Assembly: GCF_009604405.1 (NCBI RefSeq)
Contig: NZ_WEGK01000011.1
Span: 241,958-305,957, forward strand
DNA: 64,000 bases
DNA from: Nocardia macrotermitis
Lineage (GTDB): Bacteria > Actinomycetota > Actinomycetes > Mycobacteriales > Mycobacteriaceae
Direction: 5' to 3'
In this document: piece by piece, positions 25,740 through 34,314 of the stretch
How the letters are laid out: each line of letters opens with the position of its first letter
How positions within the stretch are numbered: position 1 is the first letter of the stretch
Translations under genes and position numbers: made by a program
The notes under the pieces: generated by a model
The model's input: the letters and a program-made list of their open reading frames with translations, nothing else
Told to the model about the DNA's origin: nothing
The model's database searches: none

Positions 25740-26858
25740 CTACAGCAGGATCGCGCCGCCCTGGGGAGCGTCCTCGCGGGCGATGGTGGCGTAGGCGGCG
25801 GCCAGCAGCGAGGGATCGGGGCCCTCGAGGCGGCCGGGTTTGGCCAGACCGTCCAGGACGACGAAACGCAGGATGCCCGCGCGGTTCTTCTTGTCGGTCT
25901 GCATACCCTCCAGCAGTTGCGGCAGGGCGTCGGCGTCGTAGCTGGTCGGCAGGCCGACACTGGTCAGGATCGCGCGGTGCCGGTCGGCGGTGGCGTCGTC
26001 CAGGCGGCCGGCCAGCCGGCCCAGTTCCGCGGCGAAGACCAGGCCCACCGACACGGCCGCGCCGTGCCGCCAGCGGTACCGCTCACGACGTTCGATGGCA
26101 TGGCCGAGAGTGTGCCCGTAGTTCAGGATCTCCCGCAGACTGGATTCCTTCAGATCCGCCGCGACCACGTCGGCCTTGACCTGGATGGAACGCCGGATGA
26201 GTTCGGGCAGCACCTCGCCGGTGGGATCGAGGGCGGCCCGCGGATCCCGTTCGATCAGGTCGAGGATGACCGGGTCGGCGATGAAACCGGTCTTGATGAT
26301 CTCGGCCATTCCGGCGACGATCTCGTTGGGCGGCACCGTCTCCAGGGTGGCCAGATCCACCAGCACCGCGGCGGGTTCGTGGAACGAGCCGACCAGATTC
26401 TTCCCGGCCTCGGTGTTGATACCGGTCTTGCCGCCGACCGCGGCGTCCACCATGGCCAGCAGCGTGGTCGGGATGTGGATGACCTGTACGCCGCGCATCC
26501 AGGTGGCGGCCACGAAACCGGACAGGTCGGTGGCCGCGCCGCCGCCGAGGCCGATGACCAGGTCCTGACGGGTCAGGCCGATGCGGCCCAGCACCTCCCA
26601 GCAGAATCCGGCGACCGGCAGATCCTTACCGGCTTCCGCGTCCGGGATCTCGATGCGATGCGCGTCGATGCCCTTGTCCGCCAGGGCTTTACGGACCACC
26701 TCGGCGGTCTCGGTGAGCGGCGGCTGATGGAAGACGGCGACGGTGCGCACGGCGGGCCGTCCGGTCACCTGTTCGACCAGATCGTCCAGCAGGCCGCGCC
26801 CGATGATCACCGGATACGGCGCTGCGGTGCGGACGTCGATGCGGATCGGGTCGGTCAT
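25740..26858 (-). CDS. aroB: 3-dehydroquinate synthase
   Basis: A 372-residue enzyme that cyclises DAHP to 3-dehydroquinate using NAD and a divalent metal. GLGGGAATDLSGFVAATWMRG, GKTGINTEAGKNLVGSFHEP and the metal-binding HTLGHAIE are all present at the expected places. It is the last gene of aroC-aroK-aroB; its ATG overlaps the aroK stop by 4 bp. It ends before the shared terminator at 25657-25691. The aroQ (dehydroquinase) gene that follows aroB in M. tuberculosis is absent here. Confidence 0.96.
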   Translation of the reverse strand: MTDPIRIDVRTAAPYPVIIGRGLLDDLVEQVTGRPAVRTVAVFHQPPLTETAEVVRKALADKGIDAHRIEIPDAEAGKDLPVAGFCWEVLGRIGLTRQDLVIGLGGGAATDLSGFVAATWMRGVQVIHIPTTLLAMVDAAVGGKTGINTEAGKNLVGSFHEPAAVLVDLATLETVPPNEIVAGMAEIIKTGFIADPVILDLIERDPRAALDPTGEVLPELIRRSIQVKADVVAADLKESSLREILNYGHTLGHAIERRERYRWRHGAAVSVGLVFAAELGRLAGRLDDATADRHRAILTSVGLPTSYDADALPQLLEGMQTDKKNRAGILRFVVLDGLAKPGRLEGPDPSLLAAAYATIAREDAPQGGAILL

Positions 26859-28183
26859 GCGGTCTGCTCCGATTCTTGTTGTGCTCGCTCTTGCTGTGGT
26901 CGTGTGGTGCGGGCGCGGCGGGTGCGGTTCCAGCGGGTGCGGCCGGGGGTGCTGGGGTCGGCCGAATCTCGTTGGGGGACGGTGGTATTCGTGCTGGGTG
27001 TGTCCTCGGATGCGTCGCTCGGCGGGGTTCGGTGTTGGGTGTCGGGAGTTGCCGGGTCGGGGGTCGGTCTGGGGGCGGGGGGACCGGCCGGGCGTTTGGC
27101 GGCGCGGGAACGTCGAGCGCCGGGTGTGCGTGGAGATACGGTCTCGGTGCCTGTCGTGCCGGTCGTGCCGACTGGCGATCGTGGGGGAGTCGTACCTGTT
27201 TGCGACTGCGAGGCTGTCGATCGGTTCTGTTGTGTTGCAGCGGAATTCGATCGCGATGTGCCGCGTCGCCGTGGTGTGGTGGTGGTCTGCTCCGAGGCCG
27301 GTTGCGCGGTGGTGGATACGGCGGTCGAATCGGGTCGCGTTTCGGCGGTCGGCGCGTCCAGTGTCGTCGCGGTGGCGCGTTGGCCTTTCGAACGTCGACG
27401 TCCGCCGCGCCGGGATCGGCGGGACCTGCGGGTGGTGGCCGGGCCGTTCGTGGCCGACGTATCCGATGCTGATGCGGTCGGTTCGTCGGTCTCGGACGTC
27501 GCGTTCTCATCCTGCGTCGTGGGCGAAACAGCTTGTGCGGCAGCCTTGTTGGCACTACGGGAACGCCCACCGCGACGGCGACGCCGGTTGCGCCGAGCCG
27601 TCGGTGTCTCCGCGGCCGCGGCGGGGATCGGCGGGGTCGCCACCGGTTCGACGGGTTCGAGGCCGAGTCTGGTCAGGATGTTGCGCACCACCCGGCCCGG
27701 ACTGCGGCCGTCGGTGCGCACCCGGACCGAGGCCACCTCCCGGTAGAGCGGGCGGCGGAGCTGCATGAGTTCGCGATATTTGGCCGACGGGTCGGCGCCG
27801 GCCAGCAGCGGCCGGTGGGTCGTGGCTCCGGTGCGCCGAAGTCCTTCGGCGACACTGATTTCCAGGTAGACCACGGTCCGCTCGCGCAGCAGTGCGCGGG
27901 TGACCTCGGACAGCACCGCGCCGCCGCCGAGCGAGACGATGCCCTCGTCGGCCTCCACGGCGCGGCGGACCACATCCTCCTCGATGCGCCGGAATTCGGG
28001 TTCCCCGTCGACGGAGAAGATCTCCGGGATGGTCCGTCCGGTCTCGGCCTCGATCACCGCGTCGGTGTCGATCAATTCGGCCCCGAGCTCGCGGGCCAGC
28101 TTGCGGCCGATCGTGGACTTGCCCGCGCCGGGCGGCCCGACCAGCACCACGCAGGGCCGGTGCGGGCCGGTCTCGCGGGTCAT
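26855..28183 (-). CDS. aroK: Shikimate kinase with a ~265-residue disordered Arg/Ser/Thr/Pro-rich tail
   Basis: A 442-residue protein. Residues 1-176 are a complete shikimate kinase: Walker A GPPGAGKST (16-24), IDTDAVIEAETGRTIPEIF, SLGGGAV (shikimate site) and HRPLLA lid. Typical AroK is about 170-180 residues long and ends here. The frame stays open for a further 265 codons, strongly enriched in Arg, Ser, Thr and Pro with basic clusters (RRNRRRRRGGRSR, RRSRRSRRGGRRRSK), then acidic/neutral low complexity, and ends in an ATGA overlap with aroB. The intact overlap shows that the extended frame is the translated one rather than a missed stop. The tail could bind nucleic acid or be a neutral expansion. 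Start: ATG 28183, overlapping the aroC stop by 4 bp. Confidence 0.9.
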   Translation of the reverse strand: MTRETGPHRPCVVLVGPPGAGKSTIGRKLARELGAELIDTDAVIEAETGRTIPEIFSVDGEPEFRRIEEDVVRRAVEADEGIVSLGGGAVLSEVTRALLRERTVVYLEISVAEGLRRTGATTHRPLLAGADPSAKYRELMQLRRPLYREVASVRVRTDGRSPGRVVRNILTRLGLEPVEPVATPPIPAAAAETPTARRNRRRRRGGRSRSANKAAAQAVSPTTQDENATSETDEPTASASDTSATNGPATTRRSRRSRRGGRRRSKGQRATATTLDAPTAETRPDSTAVSTTAQPASEQTTTTPRRRGTSRSNSAATQQNRSTASQSQTGTTPPRSPVGTTGTTGTETVSPRTPGARRSRAAKRPAGPPAPRPTPDPATPDTQHRTPPSDASEDTPSTNTTVPQRDSADPSTPGRTRWNRTRRARTTRPQQERAQQESEQTA

Positions 28184-29388
28184 GAGACCGCGGAGCCCGA
28201 TGGCACGTGGGGGCGGGCGTTGATTCGTTTCAGGTAGCCATCGATATTGCCGATGGTCTCGGACAGCGAGTCGCCGCCGAACTTCTCCAGCGCGGCCTGG
28301 GCCACGACGAGCGCGACCATCGCCTCGGCGACCACACCGGCGGCCGGTACCGCGCACACGTCCGAACGCTGATGGATCGCGACGGCCTCGTCACCGGTGG
28401 TCATGTCGACCGTGGACAGTGCCCGGGGCACCGTGGAGATCGGCTTCATCGCCGCGCGTACCCGCAGCGCCTCGCCGTTGGTCATCCCGCCCTCGAGGCC
28501 ACCGGCCCGGTTGGTCGAGCGCAGCACGCCGTCCGGGCCCGGCCGCATCTCGTCGTGCGCGGCACTGCCGCGGCGGCGCGCGGTCTCGAATCCGTCGCCG
28601 ACCTCGACGCCCTTGATCGCCTGAATACCCATCAGCGCCGCCGCGAGGCGCGCGTCGAGACGATTCTCGCCGCTGGTGAACGAGCCCAGGCCGACCGGCA
28701 GGCCCTCGACCACGACTTCGACCACGCCGCCGAGGGTGTCGCCGTCCTTCTTCGCGGCCTCGATCTCCGCGATCATCGCGGCCTCGGCGTCCTTGTCGAA
28801 CGCCCGCACCGGGCTCTCATCGATCGCGGGCAGATCCGCGGCGGCCGGGACGAGACCGGCCGGAGCGGTCGCGGTCCCGATGGACACCACGTGCGAGATG
28901 ACCTCCACGCCGAAGGTCTGCCGCAGGAACTGCCGCGCGATGGTGCCCGCCGCGACGCGCGCGGCGGTCTCGCGGGCGCTGGCGCGTTCGAGCACGGGGC
29001 GCGCGTCGTCGAAGCCGTATTTGAGCATGCCGGAGTAGTCGGCGTGTCCGGGGCGGGGACGGGTCAGTGGCGCGTTGCGGGCGAGTTCGGCGAGTTCGGC
29101 CTCGTCCACCGGATCCGCGGCCATGACCTCGATCCACTTGGGCCACTCCGAATTCGCGATCTCGATCGCGATCGGTCCGCCCATGGTGCGTCCGTGCCGC
29201 ACCCCGCCGATCACGGTGACCTTGTCGGCCTCGAACTTCATCCGGGCGCCGCGGCCGTAGCCCAGGCGTCGGCGCGCCAACTGCTCCGAGATATCGGCAG
29301 AGCTCACCTCGACACCGGCCACCATCCCCTCGAGGATGGCGACGAGGGCGGGACCATGGGACTCTCCGGCAGTTATCCAGCGCAGCAC
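28180..29388 (-). CDS. aroC: Chorismate synthase
   Basis: A 402-residue enzyme that makes chorismate from EPSP using reduced FMN. Signatures: LRWITAGESHGPAL at the start, RRLGYGRGARMKFEADKV, GHADYSGMLKYGFDDARPVLERASARETAARVAAG, and SxVCAVPAAGVVAEAM-type C-terminal segment. The start is the GTG at 29388, which gives the conserved N-terminus; GGAG lies only 2 nt before it. It is the first gene of aroC-aroK-aroB. Confidence 0.96.
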   Translation of the reverse strand: MLRWITAGESHGPALVAILEGMVAGVEVSSADISEQLARRRLGYGRGARMKFEADKVTVIGGVRHGRTMGGPIAIEIANSEWPKWIEVMAADPVDEAELAELARNAPLTRPRPGHADYSGMLKYGFDDARPVLERASARETAARVAAGTIARQFLRQTFGVEVISHVVSIGTATAPAGLVPAAADLPAIDESPVRAFDKDAEAAMIAEIEAAKKDGDTLGGVVEVVVEGLPVGLGSFTSGENRLDARLAAALMGIQAIKGVEVGDGFETARRRGSAAHDEMRPGPDGVLRSTNRAGGLEGGMTNGEALRVRAAMKPISTVPRALSTVDMTTGDEAVAIHQRSDVCAVPAAGVVAEAMVALVVAQAALEKFGGDSLSETIGNIDGYLKRINARPHVPSGSAVS

Positions 29389-29571
29389 GGCTCCATCTTT
29401 CCACGTCAGCAGCGCTACCCGGACATCTGGCCCGGCGTCGGGCCGGATGTCGCGCCCGACCGCGGCCCGCCGGGACCCCGGGTCCGCCCGCGCGTCGACG
29501 GCGAAATCGCAGCTACGCGAGCATCGTGCCGGCGACCGTCGCCGACTCGGACGCACGGGCCGACGACGGGA

Positions 29572-30027
29572 TCACCCGGCCAGCAGCAACGCGCCGAGCG
29601 TCGCCAGGCACATGGCCGGGCCGTGCGGTATCGCCCGGTCCACGGGCGCGGCGCGGGCGGGGCGACCGCGTATTCGCACCACCAGCCCGGCCAGTGCGGT
29701 GAGTACGGGCGCGGCGAGTGCCGCCCACACCCAGACCTGCGCGCCGCCGAACGTCGCCGCCGCGCCGAGCCCGAGCGCCAATTTCACGTCCCCGGCCCCG
29801 AACGCGGCCGGAAACAGCAGGTGGATCAGCAGATAGGGAACCGCGAGGAGAAGTGCGCCGAGTGCGGCGGCGGTCCCGCGTCCGGTGACGGTCGCGACGC
29901 CCAGTACTGTTACCGCGCCCGGGCCGGTGAGCGCGTTGGGGAGGCGGCGCTCGCGGAGGTCGATGACGCTCAGCACGACACACCAACCGGTGAGTGCGAG
30001 GAATGCGGCGATCGTGGCTGGGGACAT
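29572..30027 (-). CDS. A24-family prepilin peptidase (short type)
   Basis: A 151-residue membrane protease of the type IV prepilin/TadV-CpaA family. The two catalytic aspartates are in VIDLRERRLPN (near residue 22) and FGAGDVKLALG (GxGD, near residue 78). It lacks the N-methylase domain, as usual for actinobacterial tad-type peptidases. The ATG at 30027 is used; upstream in-frame codons are not conserved. It lies just upstream of aroC on the same strand. No pilin gene is present in the window, so its substrates are elsewhere. Confidence 0.85.
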   Translation of the reverse strand: MSPATIAAFLALTGWCVVLSVIDLRERRLPNALTGPGAVTVLGVATVTGRGTAAALGALLLAVPYLLIHLLFPAAFGAGDVKLALGLGAAATFGGAQVWVWAALAAPVLTALAGLVVRIRGRPARAAPVDRAIPHGPAMCLATLGALLLAG

Positions 30028-30238
30028 GACCTCATCGTGCCTGCGCAGCAAGGCCCTCGGACGCCCCGAACGGGAAATGTGGATAACTTCGAACATGTGA
30101 ATATCTATCGCTTCAGATTCCGTCGTTCGAGGTCGTTCGCCCAGCTTGCCGCGCGGGCGGGCGGTCCGACGCGGCTGTGTAGCAGTATGGGGATACGGCA
30201 TGGGGATGTTCGGGCCGGACAGCGGTAGCGTTGTGAGC

Positions 30239-31360
30239 ATGTCTGCTGATCACGGTGCCCAGCGCCCCGACCACGGGGCTCGCCGGGCCGCGCTGCGGGA
30301 CCTGCTGGTGGAGAACGGGGTCGACGCCCTGCTGGTGACGGATCTGGTCAACATCCGGTACCTGACCGGATTCACCGGATCCAATGCCGCCCTGCTGGTG
30401 TACGCCTGGGACACACCCGAGGCCCGCACCGTGATCTGCACGGACGGCCGGTACATCACCCAGGTCGGCGAGCAGGTGCCGGATCTGCGCGCGGAGATCG
30501 CGCGGGCCAGCGCCCGGCGCATCGTCGAGTTGGCCGGGGAGTGGCAGACCGGACGCGTCGGCTTCGAGAGCCACGTCGTCACGGTCGATCAGCATCGCGG
30601 TTTCGTGGAACAGGCCACCGGACTGGAACTGGTCGCGGTCCCCGGCCTGGTGGAACAGCTGCGCATGGTCAAGGACCAGTACGAGGTGGACCGGTTGCGC
30701 GCGGCCTGCGCGGCGGCCGACGCCGCACTGGCCGCCCTGCTCGAACGCGGCGGTATCCGGCCCGGCCGGACCGAGCGCCAGGTCGCGCGCGAGCTGGAAT
30801 GGCTGATGTTCGAGCACGGCGGTCAGGCGGTCGCCTTCGAGACCATCGTCGCCGCGGGCGCGAATTCGGCTGTGCCGCATCATCGTCCGACCGATGCGGT
30901 ACTGGCCGCGGGCGATTTCGTGAAACTCGATTTCGGCGCGGTGGTGGACGGCTACCACTCGGATATGACCCGCACGCTGGTGCTGGGCGAGCCCGACGAA
31001 TGGCAGCGCGAGGTGTACGACCTGGTCCGCGAATCGCAGCGGGCGGGCCGCAAGGCGTTGAAACCGGGCGTCGGCTGCGCCGAGGTGGACGCGGCCGCGC
31101 GCGGGGTGATCGAGGCGGCCGGATACGGCGAGCTGTTCGTGCACGGACTCGGACACGGTGTCGGCCTGCAGATCCACGAAGCGCCCGGTCTCGCCAAAAC
31201 GGGCACGGGTACACTGCTCGGTGGCGTAGCGGTGACCGTCGAACCAGGTGTGTACTTCCCGGGCCGCGGCGGTGTCCGGATCGAGGATACCCTCGTGGTG
31301 CGCGAGGGGGGTCCCGAGCTGCTCACGCTCACCGGCAAAGACCTGACCGTCGTCGACTGA
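30239..31360 (+). CDS. pepQ: Xaa-Pro dipeptidase/aminopeptidase (M24)
   Basis: A 373-residue pita-bread metallopeptidase (Rv2535c orthologue). The five metal ligands are visible: two Asp in VKLDFGAVVDGYHSDMTRT, His in GHGVGLQIHEAPG, and Glu in VTVEPGVYFPG and GVRIEDT. An N-terminal creatinase-like domain covers residues 1-130. A TAGCGT -10 element (30226-30231) ends 7 nt before the ATG and no Shine-Dalgarno is visible, so the mRNA is probably leaderless, which supports this start over an ATG at 30146. It heads pepQ-efp-nusB. Confidence 0.95.
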   Translation: MSADHGAQRPDHGARRAALRDLLVENGVDALLVTDLVNIRYLTGFTGSNAALLVYAWDTPEARTVICTDGRYITQVGEQVPDLRAEIARASARRIVELAGEWQTGRVGFESHVVTVDQHRGFVEQATGLELVAVPGLVEQLRMVKDQYEVDRLRAACAAADAALAALLERGGIRPGRTERQVARELEWLMFEHGGQAVAFETIVAAGANSAVPHHRPTDAVLAAGDFVKLDFGAVVDGYHSDMTRTLVLGEPDEWQREVYDLVRESQRAGRKALKPGVGCAEVDAAARGVIEAAGYGELFVHGLGHGVGLQIHEAPGLAKTGTGTLLGGVAVTVEPGVYFPGRGGVRIEDTLVVREGGPELLTLTGKDLTVVD

Positions 31361-31407
31361 CGCACGGCCCGAACAGTATTCATTCACAACAAGGAGATCC
31401 GAGGACA

Positions 31408-31971
31408 GTGGCGGACACCAGCGACTTCAAGAACGGCCTAGTGCTGAAGATCGACAATCAGCTCCAGCAGATCGTCGAGTTCCAGCACGTCAAGCCGGGC
31501 AAGGGTCCCGCGTTCGTGCGTACCAAGCTGAAGAACGTGCTGTCCGGCAAGGTGGTCGACAAGACGTTCAACGCGGGCGTGAAGGTCGAGACCGCGACGG
31601 TCGACCGTCGCGATATGACCTACCTGTACCACGACGGGTCGGACTACATCTTCATGGACGGCGACACCTACGACCAGATCAACCTGGGCGAGGCCGTGCT
31701 GGGCAAGTCCTCGGGCTTCCTGCTGGAGAACATGCAGGTCCAGATCGCGATGCACGAGGGCGAGGCGCTGTACGTCGAGTTGCCCGTCGCGATCGACGTC
31801 GTGGTCACGCACACCGAGCCGGGCCTGCAGGGCGACCGGTCCAGCGCGGGCACCAAGCCCGCCACCGTGGAGACCGGCGCCGAGGTACAGGTGCCGCTGT
31901 TCATCAACCAGGGTGACAAGCTGCGCATCGACACCCGCGACGGTTCCTACATCAGCCGCGTCAACTCCTGA
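31408..31971 (+). CDS. efp: Elongation factor P
   Basis: A 187-residue EF-P, which rescues ribosomes stalled on polyproline. Three OB-like domains; the tip loop of domain I reads HVKPGKGPAFVRTKLKN, with the tip lysine in PGKGPA. The start is the GTG at 31408 with AAGGAGA upstream, 47 bp after pepQ. No modification genes (epmA, epmB, ymfI) are in the window. Given how many Pro-rich proteins the window encodes, it is likely to be needed. Confidence 0.97.
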   Translation: MADTSDFKNGLVLKIDNQLQQIVEFQHVKPGKGPAFVRTKLKNVLSGKVVDKTFNAGVKVETATVDRRDMTYLYHDGSDYIFMDGDTYDQINLGEAVLGKSSGFLLENMQVQIAMHEGEALYVELPVAIDVVVTHTEPGLQGDRSSAGTKPATVETGAEVQVPLFINQGDKLRIDTRDGSYISRVNS

Positions 31972-31991
31972 CCCGAGGGAAGCCAGCGACT

Positions 31992-32504
31992 GTGGCCGAT
32001 CAGCCCGGGGACAAGAAGTCCCAGTACAAGAAGCTCGGCGCGCGACACAAGGCGCGTCGGCGCGCGGTGGACCTGCTGTTCGAGGCCGAGGCGCGCGACG
32101 TCGACGTGACCGAGCTGATCACCGAGCGGGTGCAGTTGTCCACCGGCGACGATTCGGTCGCGCCGGTGAACCCCTACACCACCGTTCTGGTCGAGGGTGT
32201 GGCCGACGATCTGGATCGGGTGGACGGCACCATCGAGTCCTACCTCCAGGACTGGACCCTCTCGCGGCTGCCCGCCGTGGATCGTGCCATCCTGCGGGTG
32301 GCGGTGTGGGAGTTGTTCCACGCCAACGACGTTCCCCCGGTGGTGGCCGTGGACGAGGCCGTGGAACTGGCCAAGGAGCTGTCCACCGACGATTCGCCGA
32401 GTTTCATCAACGGCGTACTCGGACAGGTGGTTCGGGTGGCTCCGCAGGTTCGCGCCGCCGCGGCGGCCACCCGCAGCACGCCCGGGACCACCGAGCAGTC
32501 CTGA
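31992..32504 (+). CDS. nusB: Transcription antitermination factor NusB
   Basis: A 170-residue NusB, part of the rRNA antitermination complex with NusE (S10) that binds boxA. ARHKARRRAVDLLFEAEARD at the N-terminus and RVDRAILRxAVWEL-like (VDRAILRVAVWELF) and VAVDEAVELAKELSTDDSPSFINGVLG are family hallmarks. GTG start 20 bp after efp, GAGGGA upstream. A C-terminal Ala-rich tail follows. A strong terminator (32513-32552) ends the operon. Confidence 0.96.
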   Translation: MADQPGDKKSQYKKLGARHKARRRAVDLLFEAEARDVDVTELITERVQLSTGDDSVAPVNPYTTVLVEGVADDLDRVDGTIESYLQDWTLSRLPAVDRAILRVAVWELFHANDVPPVVAVDEAVELAKELSTDDSPSFINGVLGQVVRVAPQVRAAAAATRSTPGTTEQS

Positions 32505-32512
32505 AACACCCC

Positions 32513-32552
32513 GAACCGCCCGGGCCGGAACGAGATTCGGCCCGGGCGGTTC
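32513..32552 (+). terminator. Terminator of pepQ-efp-nusB
   Basis: GAACCGCCCGGGCCG (32513-32527) pairs perfectly over 15 bp with CGGCCCGGGCGGTTC (32538-32552). The loop is 10 nt. It starts 9 bp after the nusB stop and also lies beyond the convergent permease gene. Confidence 0.85.
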
Positions 32553-32605
32553 GTCGTCCCCGGTGCGGCTGCTGTACGGTGGCCGTCGCGGGCCTGCCGG
32601 GTTGA

Positions 32606-33859
32606 TCAGGACATCAGCAGCAGCCCGCCCACCGCGGCGGCGGTCCCGGCGCCCGCCAGCAGCAACCCGGTCAGGGTGAACCGGAGCATCGGTACCCGCA
32701 CCCCGTGCGTGCGGCAGAATTCCAGGCAAAGCAGGGTGGCCAGCGAGGCCCACGGCGTCACGATCGACCCGACGTTGGTCCCGATCAGCAGGGCGAGCAA
32801 CTGGTTGTGGTTGGCCGCCGGAACGACCGCCTCGCCCGCGGTATAGGCGGGCAGATTGTTCGCCACGTTGGAGAACCCGGCTCCGGCGCCCGCGGCCCGG
32901 AATGCCCCTGCCGCACCGGAATTCGTGCCGATGAGCGCGTGCATCAGATCCGAGAGCCCGAACCGGCTCAGCGTCGGAACCACCAGGAACAGCCCGACCA
33001 CGAAGACCAGCAGCTGCCAGGGAATCAGCGACGGGCGTAGGGCGGACCGGTCGAATACCGCGAAGGCGAGTATCGCCAGCGCTGCGGCCGCCAGCGCGGC
33101 CAGGCCGATCCGGTCGCCGACGAACGGGATCGCGGCGATGAACAGCACACATGCCCCGGATGTCGTGTACAGCAGCACGCGCTCGCGCCGATCCGCGGGC
33201 CGGACGGGCTCGGGCGGCAGGTATCGGTCCGTATCGCGCCGCCCGCGCCGCCAGTAGAACACCCACAGGCACGCCATCGTCGCGGCGATCGAGATCAGTT
33301 GCGGGAGCCACATTTTCGACGCGAAGCCGGTCGCGTCCAGGGCCACCCGGTTGGCCGCGAGCAGGTTGGTGAGGTTCGATACCGGCAGCAGCAGGCTGGC
33401 GGTGTTGGCCAGCCACAGCGTGGTCATCGCCAGCGGCAGCGGGGTGATGCGGGCGGGTCCGGCCAGCGCCAGCATCACGGGGGTCAGCAGTACCGCGGTG
33501 GTGTCGAGGTTCAGCAGCATGGTCGTCGCGGCCGCGAACAGCACGCACAGGCCGAACAGGGCCGGGTAGTTGCCGCGCCCGATGATGGCCAGGCGGTGTG
33601 CTATCACGTCGAACACCTTGGCCCGCCGGGCCAGCTGCGCGAGCACGATCACGCTGCCCAGGAACAGCAGCAGCGGCCCGATGCGGCGCATATTCGACTC
33701 GACCTCGGCGCGGGGCAGCAGACCCGTTGCGGCGCAGAGCAATCCGGCCAGCAGCAGCGCGAGCCGGACGCGGTCCAGGACGCTCATCCGACGCAGTTGC
33801 CGCCAGGCGCGGGCGGGCGGCGAGGGGGTCCGGGAATCGGATTCGACCGTTTCGGGCAC
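32606..33859 (-). CDS. ArsB/SLC13-type ion permease
   Basis: A 417-residue protein with about ten to eleven membrane helices, of the arsenite/anion permease superfamily (ArsB/NhaD/CitT). Hallmarks are LNLDTTAVLLTPVMLAL near residue 115, NTASLLLPVSNLTNLLAA near 155 and the second half-repeat FSNVANNLPAYTAGEA plus LLIGTNVGSIVTPWASLATLL. No ArsR, ArsC or Acr3 neighbour is present, so arsenite export is not supported by context; another anion is equally possible. The start is GTG at 33859; an internal ATG near residue 25 (SVLDRVRLALLLAG) is an alternative. It is convergent with nusB. Confidence 0.88.
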   Translation of the reverse strand: MPETVESDSRTPSPPARAWRQLRRMSVLDRVRLALLLAGLLCAATGLLPRAEVESNMRRIGPLLLFLGSVIVLAQLARRAKVFDVIAHRLAIIGRGNYPALFGLCVLFAAATTMLLNLDTTAVLLTPVMLALAGPARITPLPLAMTTLWLANTASLLLPVSNLTNLLAANRVALDATGFASKMWLPQLISIAATMACLWVFYWRRGRRDTDRYLPPEPVRPADRRERVLLYTTSGACVLFIAAIPFVGDRIGLAALAAAALAILAFAVFDRSALRPSLIPWQLLVFVVGLFLVVPTLSRFGLSDLMHALIGTNSGAAGAFRAAGAGAGFSNVANNLPAYTAGEAVVPAANHNQLLALLIGTNVGSIVTPWASLATLLCLEFCRTHGVRVPMLRFTLTGLLLAGAGTAAAVGGLLLMS

Positions 33860-33964
33860 CGGGCCATCATTTCATCACGACGCGTGTTCACGGCGCATGG
33901 TCATCGCGGCCCACGCTGACAGTGGCCCGTGTGGATCGACTGCGTGGCCTGGGGCGTGGATTGA

Positions 33965-34312
33965 TTGTGGCGTGGGGTGCCTCGCTACTCGATAACCTGC
34001 ACGGTTTACGGCGTGGGGGGTATTCGATCAGTCGGCGGGCAGCTGGCCAGCGGCTCGGAGGACGGCAACGTCATCCTGTGGTCGCTTGCCGGAGTGGAAG
34101 ACGATGCCGCCCAATCGGATCCGCGGATTCGCGCGACGCTGGTCGGGCTGCCGGAGGGCTGGGCGGCCATCGCTCCGGACGGGCGTTACAAGGCCGAGGG
34201 GACGATCGGCGGGGCATTCTGGTGGGTTATCGGCATGTGCCGCTTCGAGATCGGGGAGCTGGACCCGTATCTGCGTGAGATCGCCCAGGTGGCGGCGGAC
34301 GTGCCGCTGTAG
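33965..34312 (+). pseudogene. C-terminal relic of a WD40-repeat protein
   Basis: A 115-codon frame that ends in a normal stop but has no convincing start (TTG) and begins in the middle of a WD40 blade: GGQLASGSEDGNVILWSLAG is a clear blade strand with the terminal LW. It is followed by LPEGWAAIAPDGRYKAEGTIGG and FWWVIGMCRFEIGELDPYL, which I recognise as the tail common to large actinobacterial WD40 proteins fused to NTPase or effector domains. The upstream sequence to 33860 keeps no further blade in any frame. It is best read as the remnant of a deleted large gene. Confidence 0.6.
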
Positions 34313-34314
34313 TG

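Noticed and set aside
25659..27746. Long plus-strand frame opposite aroB and aroK
   Set aside because: Shadow of aroB and aroK; the part opposite the AroK tail is Arg/Gly/Val low complexity without a start signal.
32606..33859. Arsenic resistance operon
   Set aside because: The permease is ArsB-like, but no arsR, arsC or acr3 accompanies it; the anion cannot be assigned.
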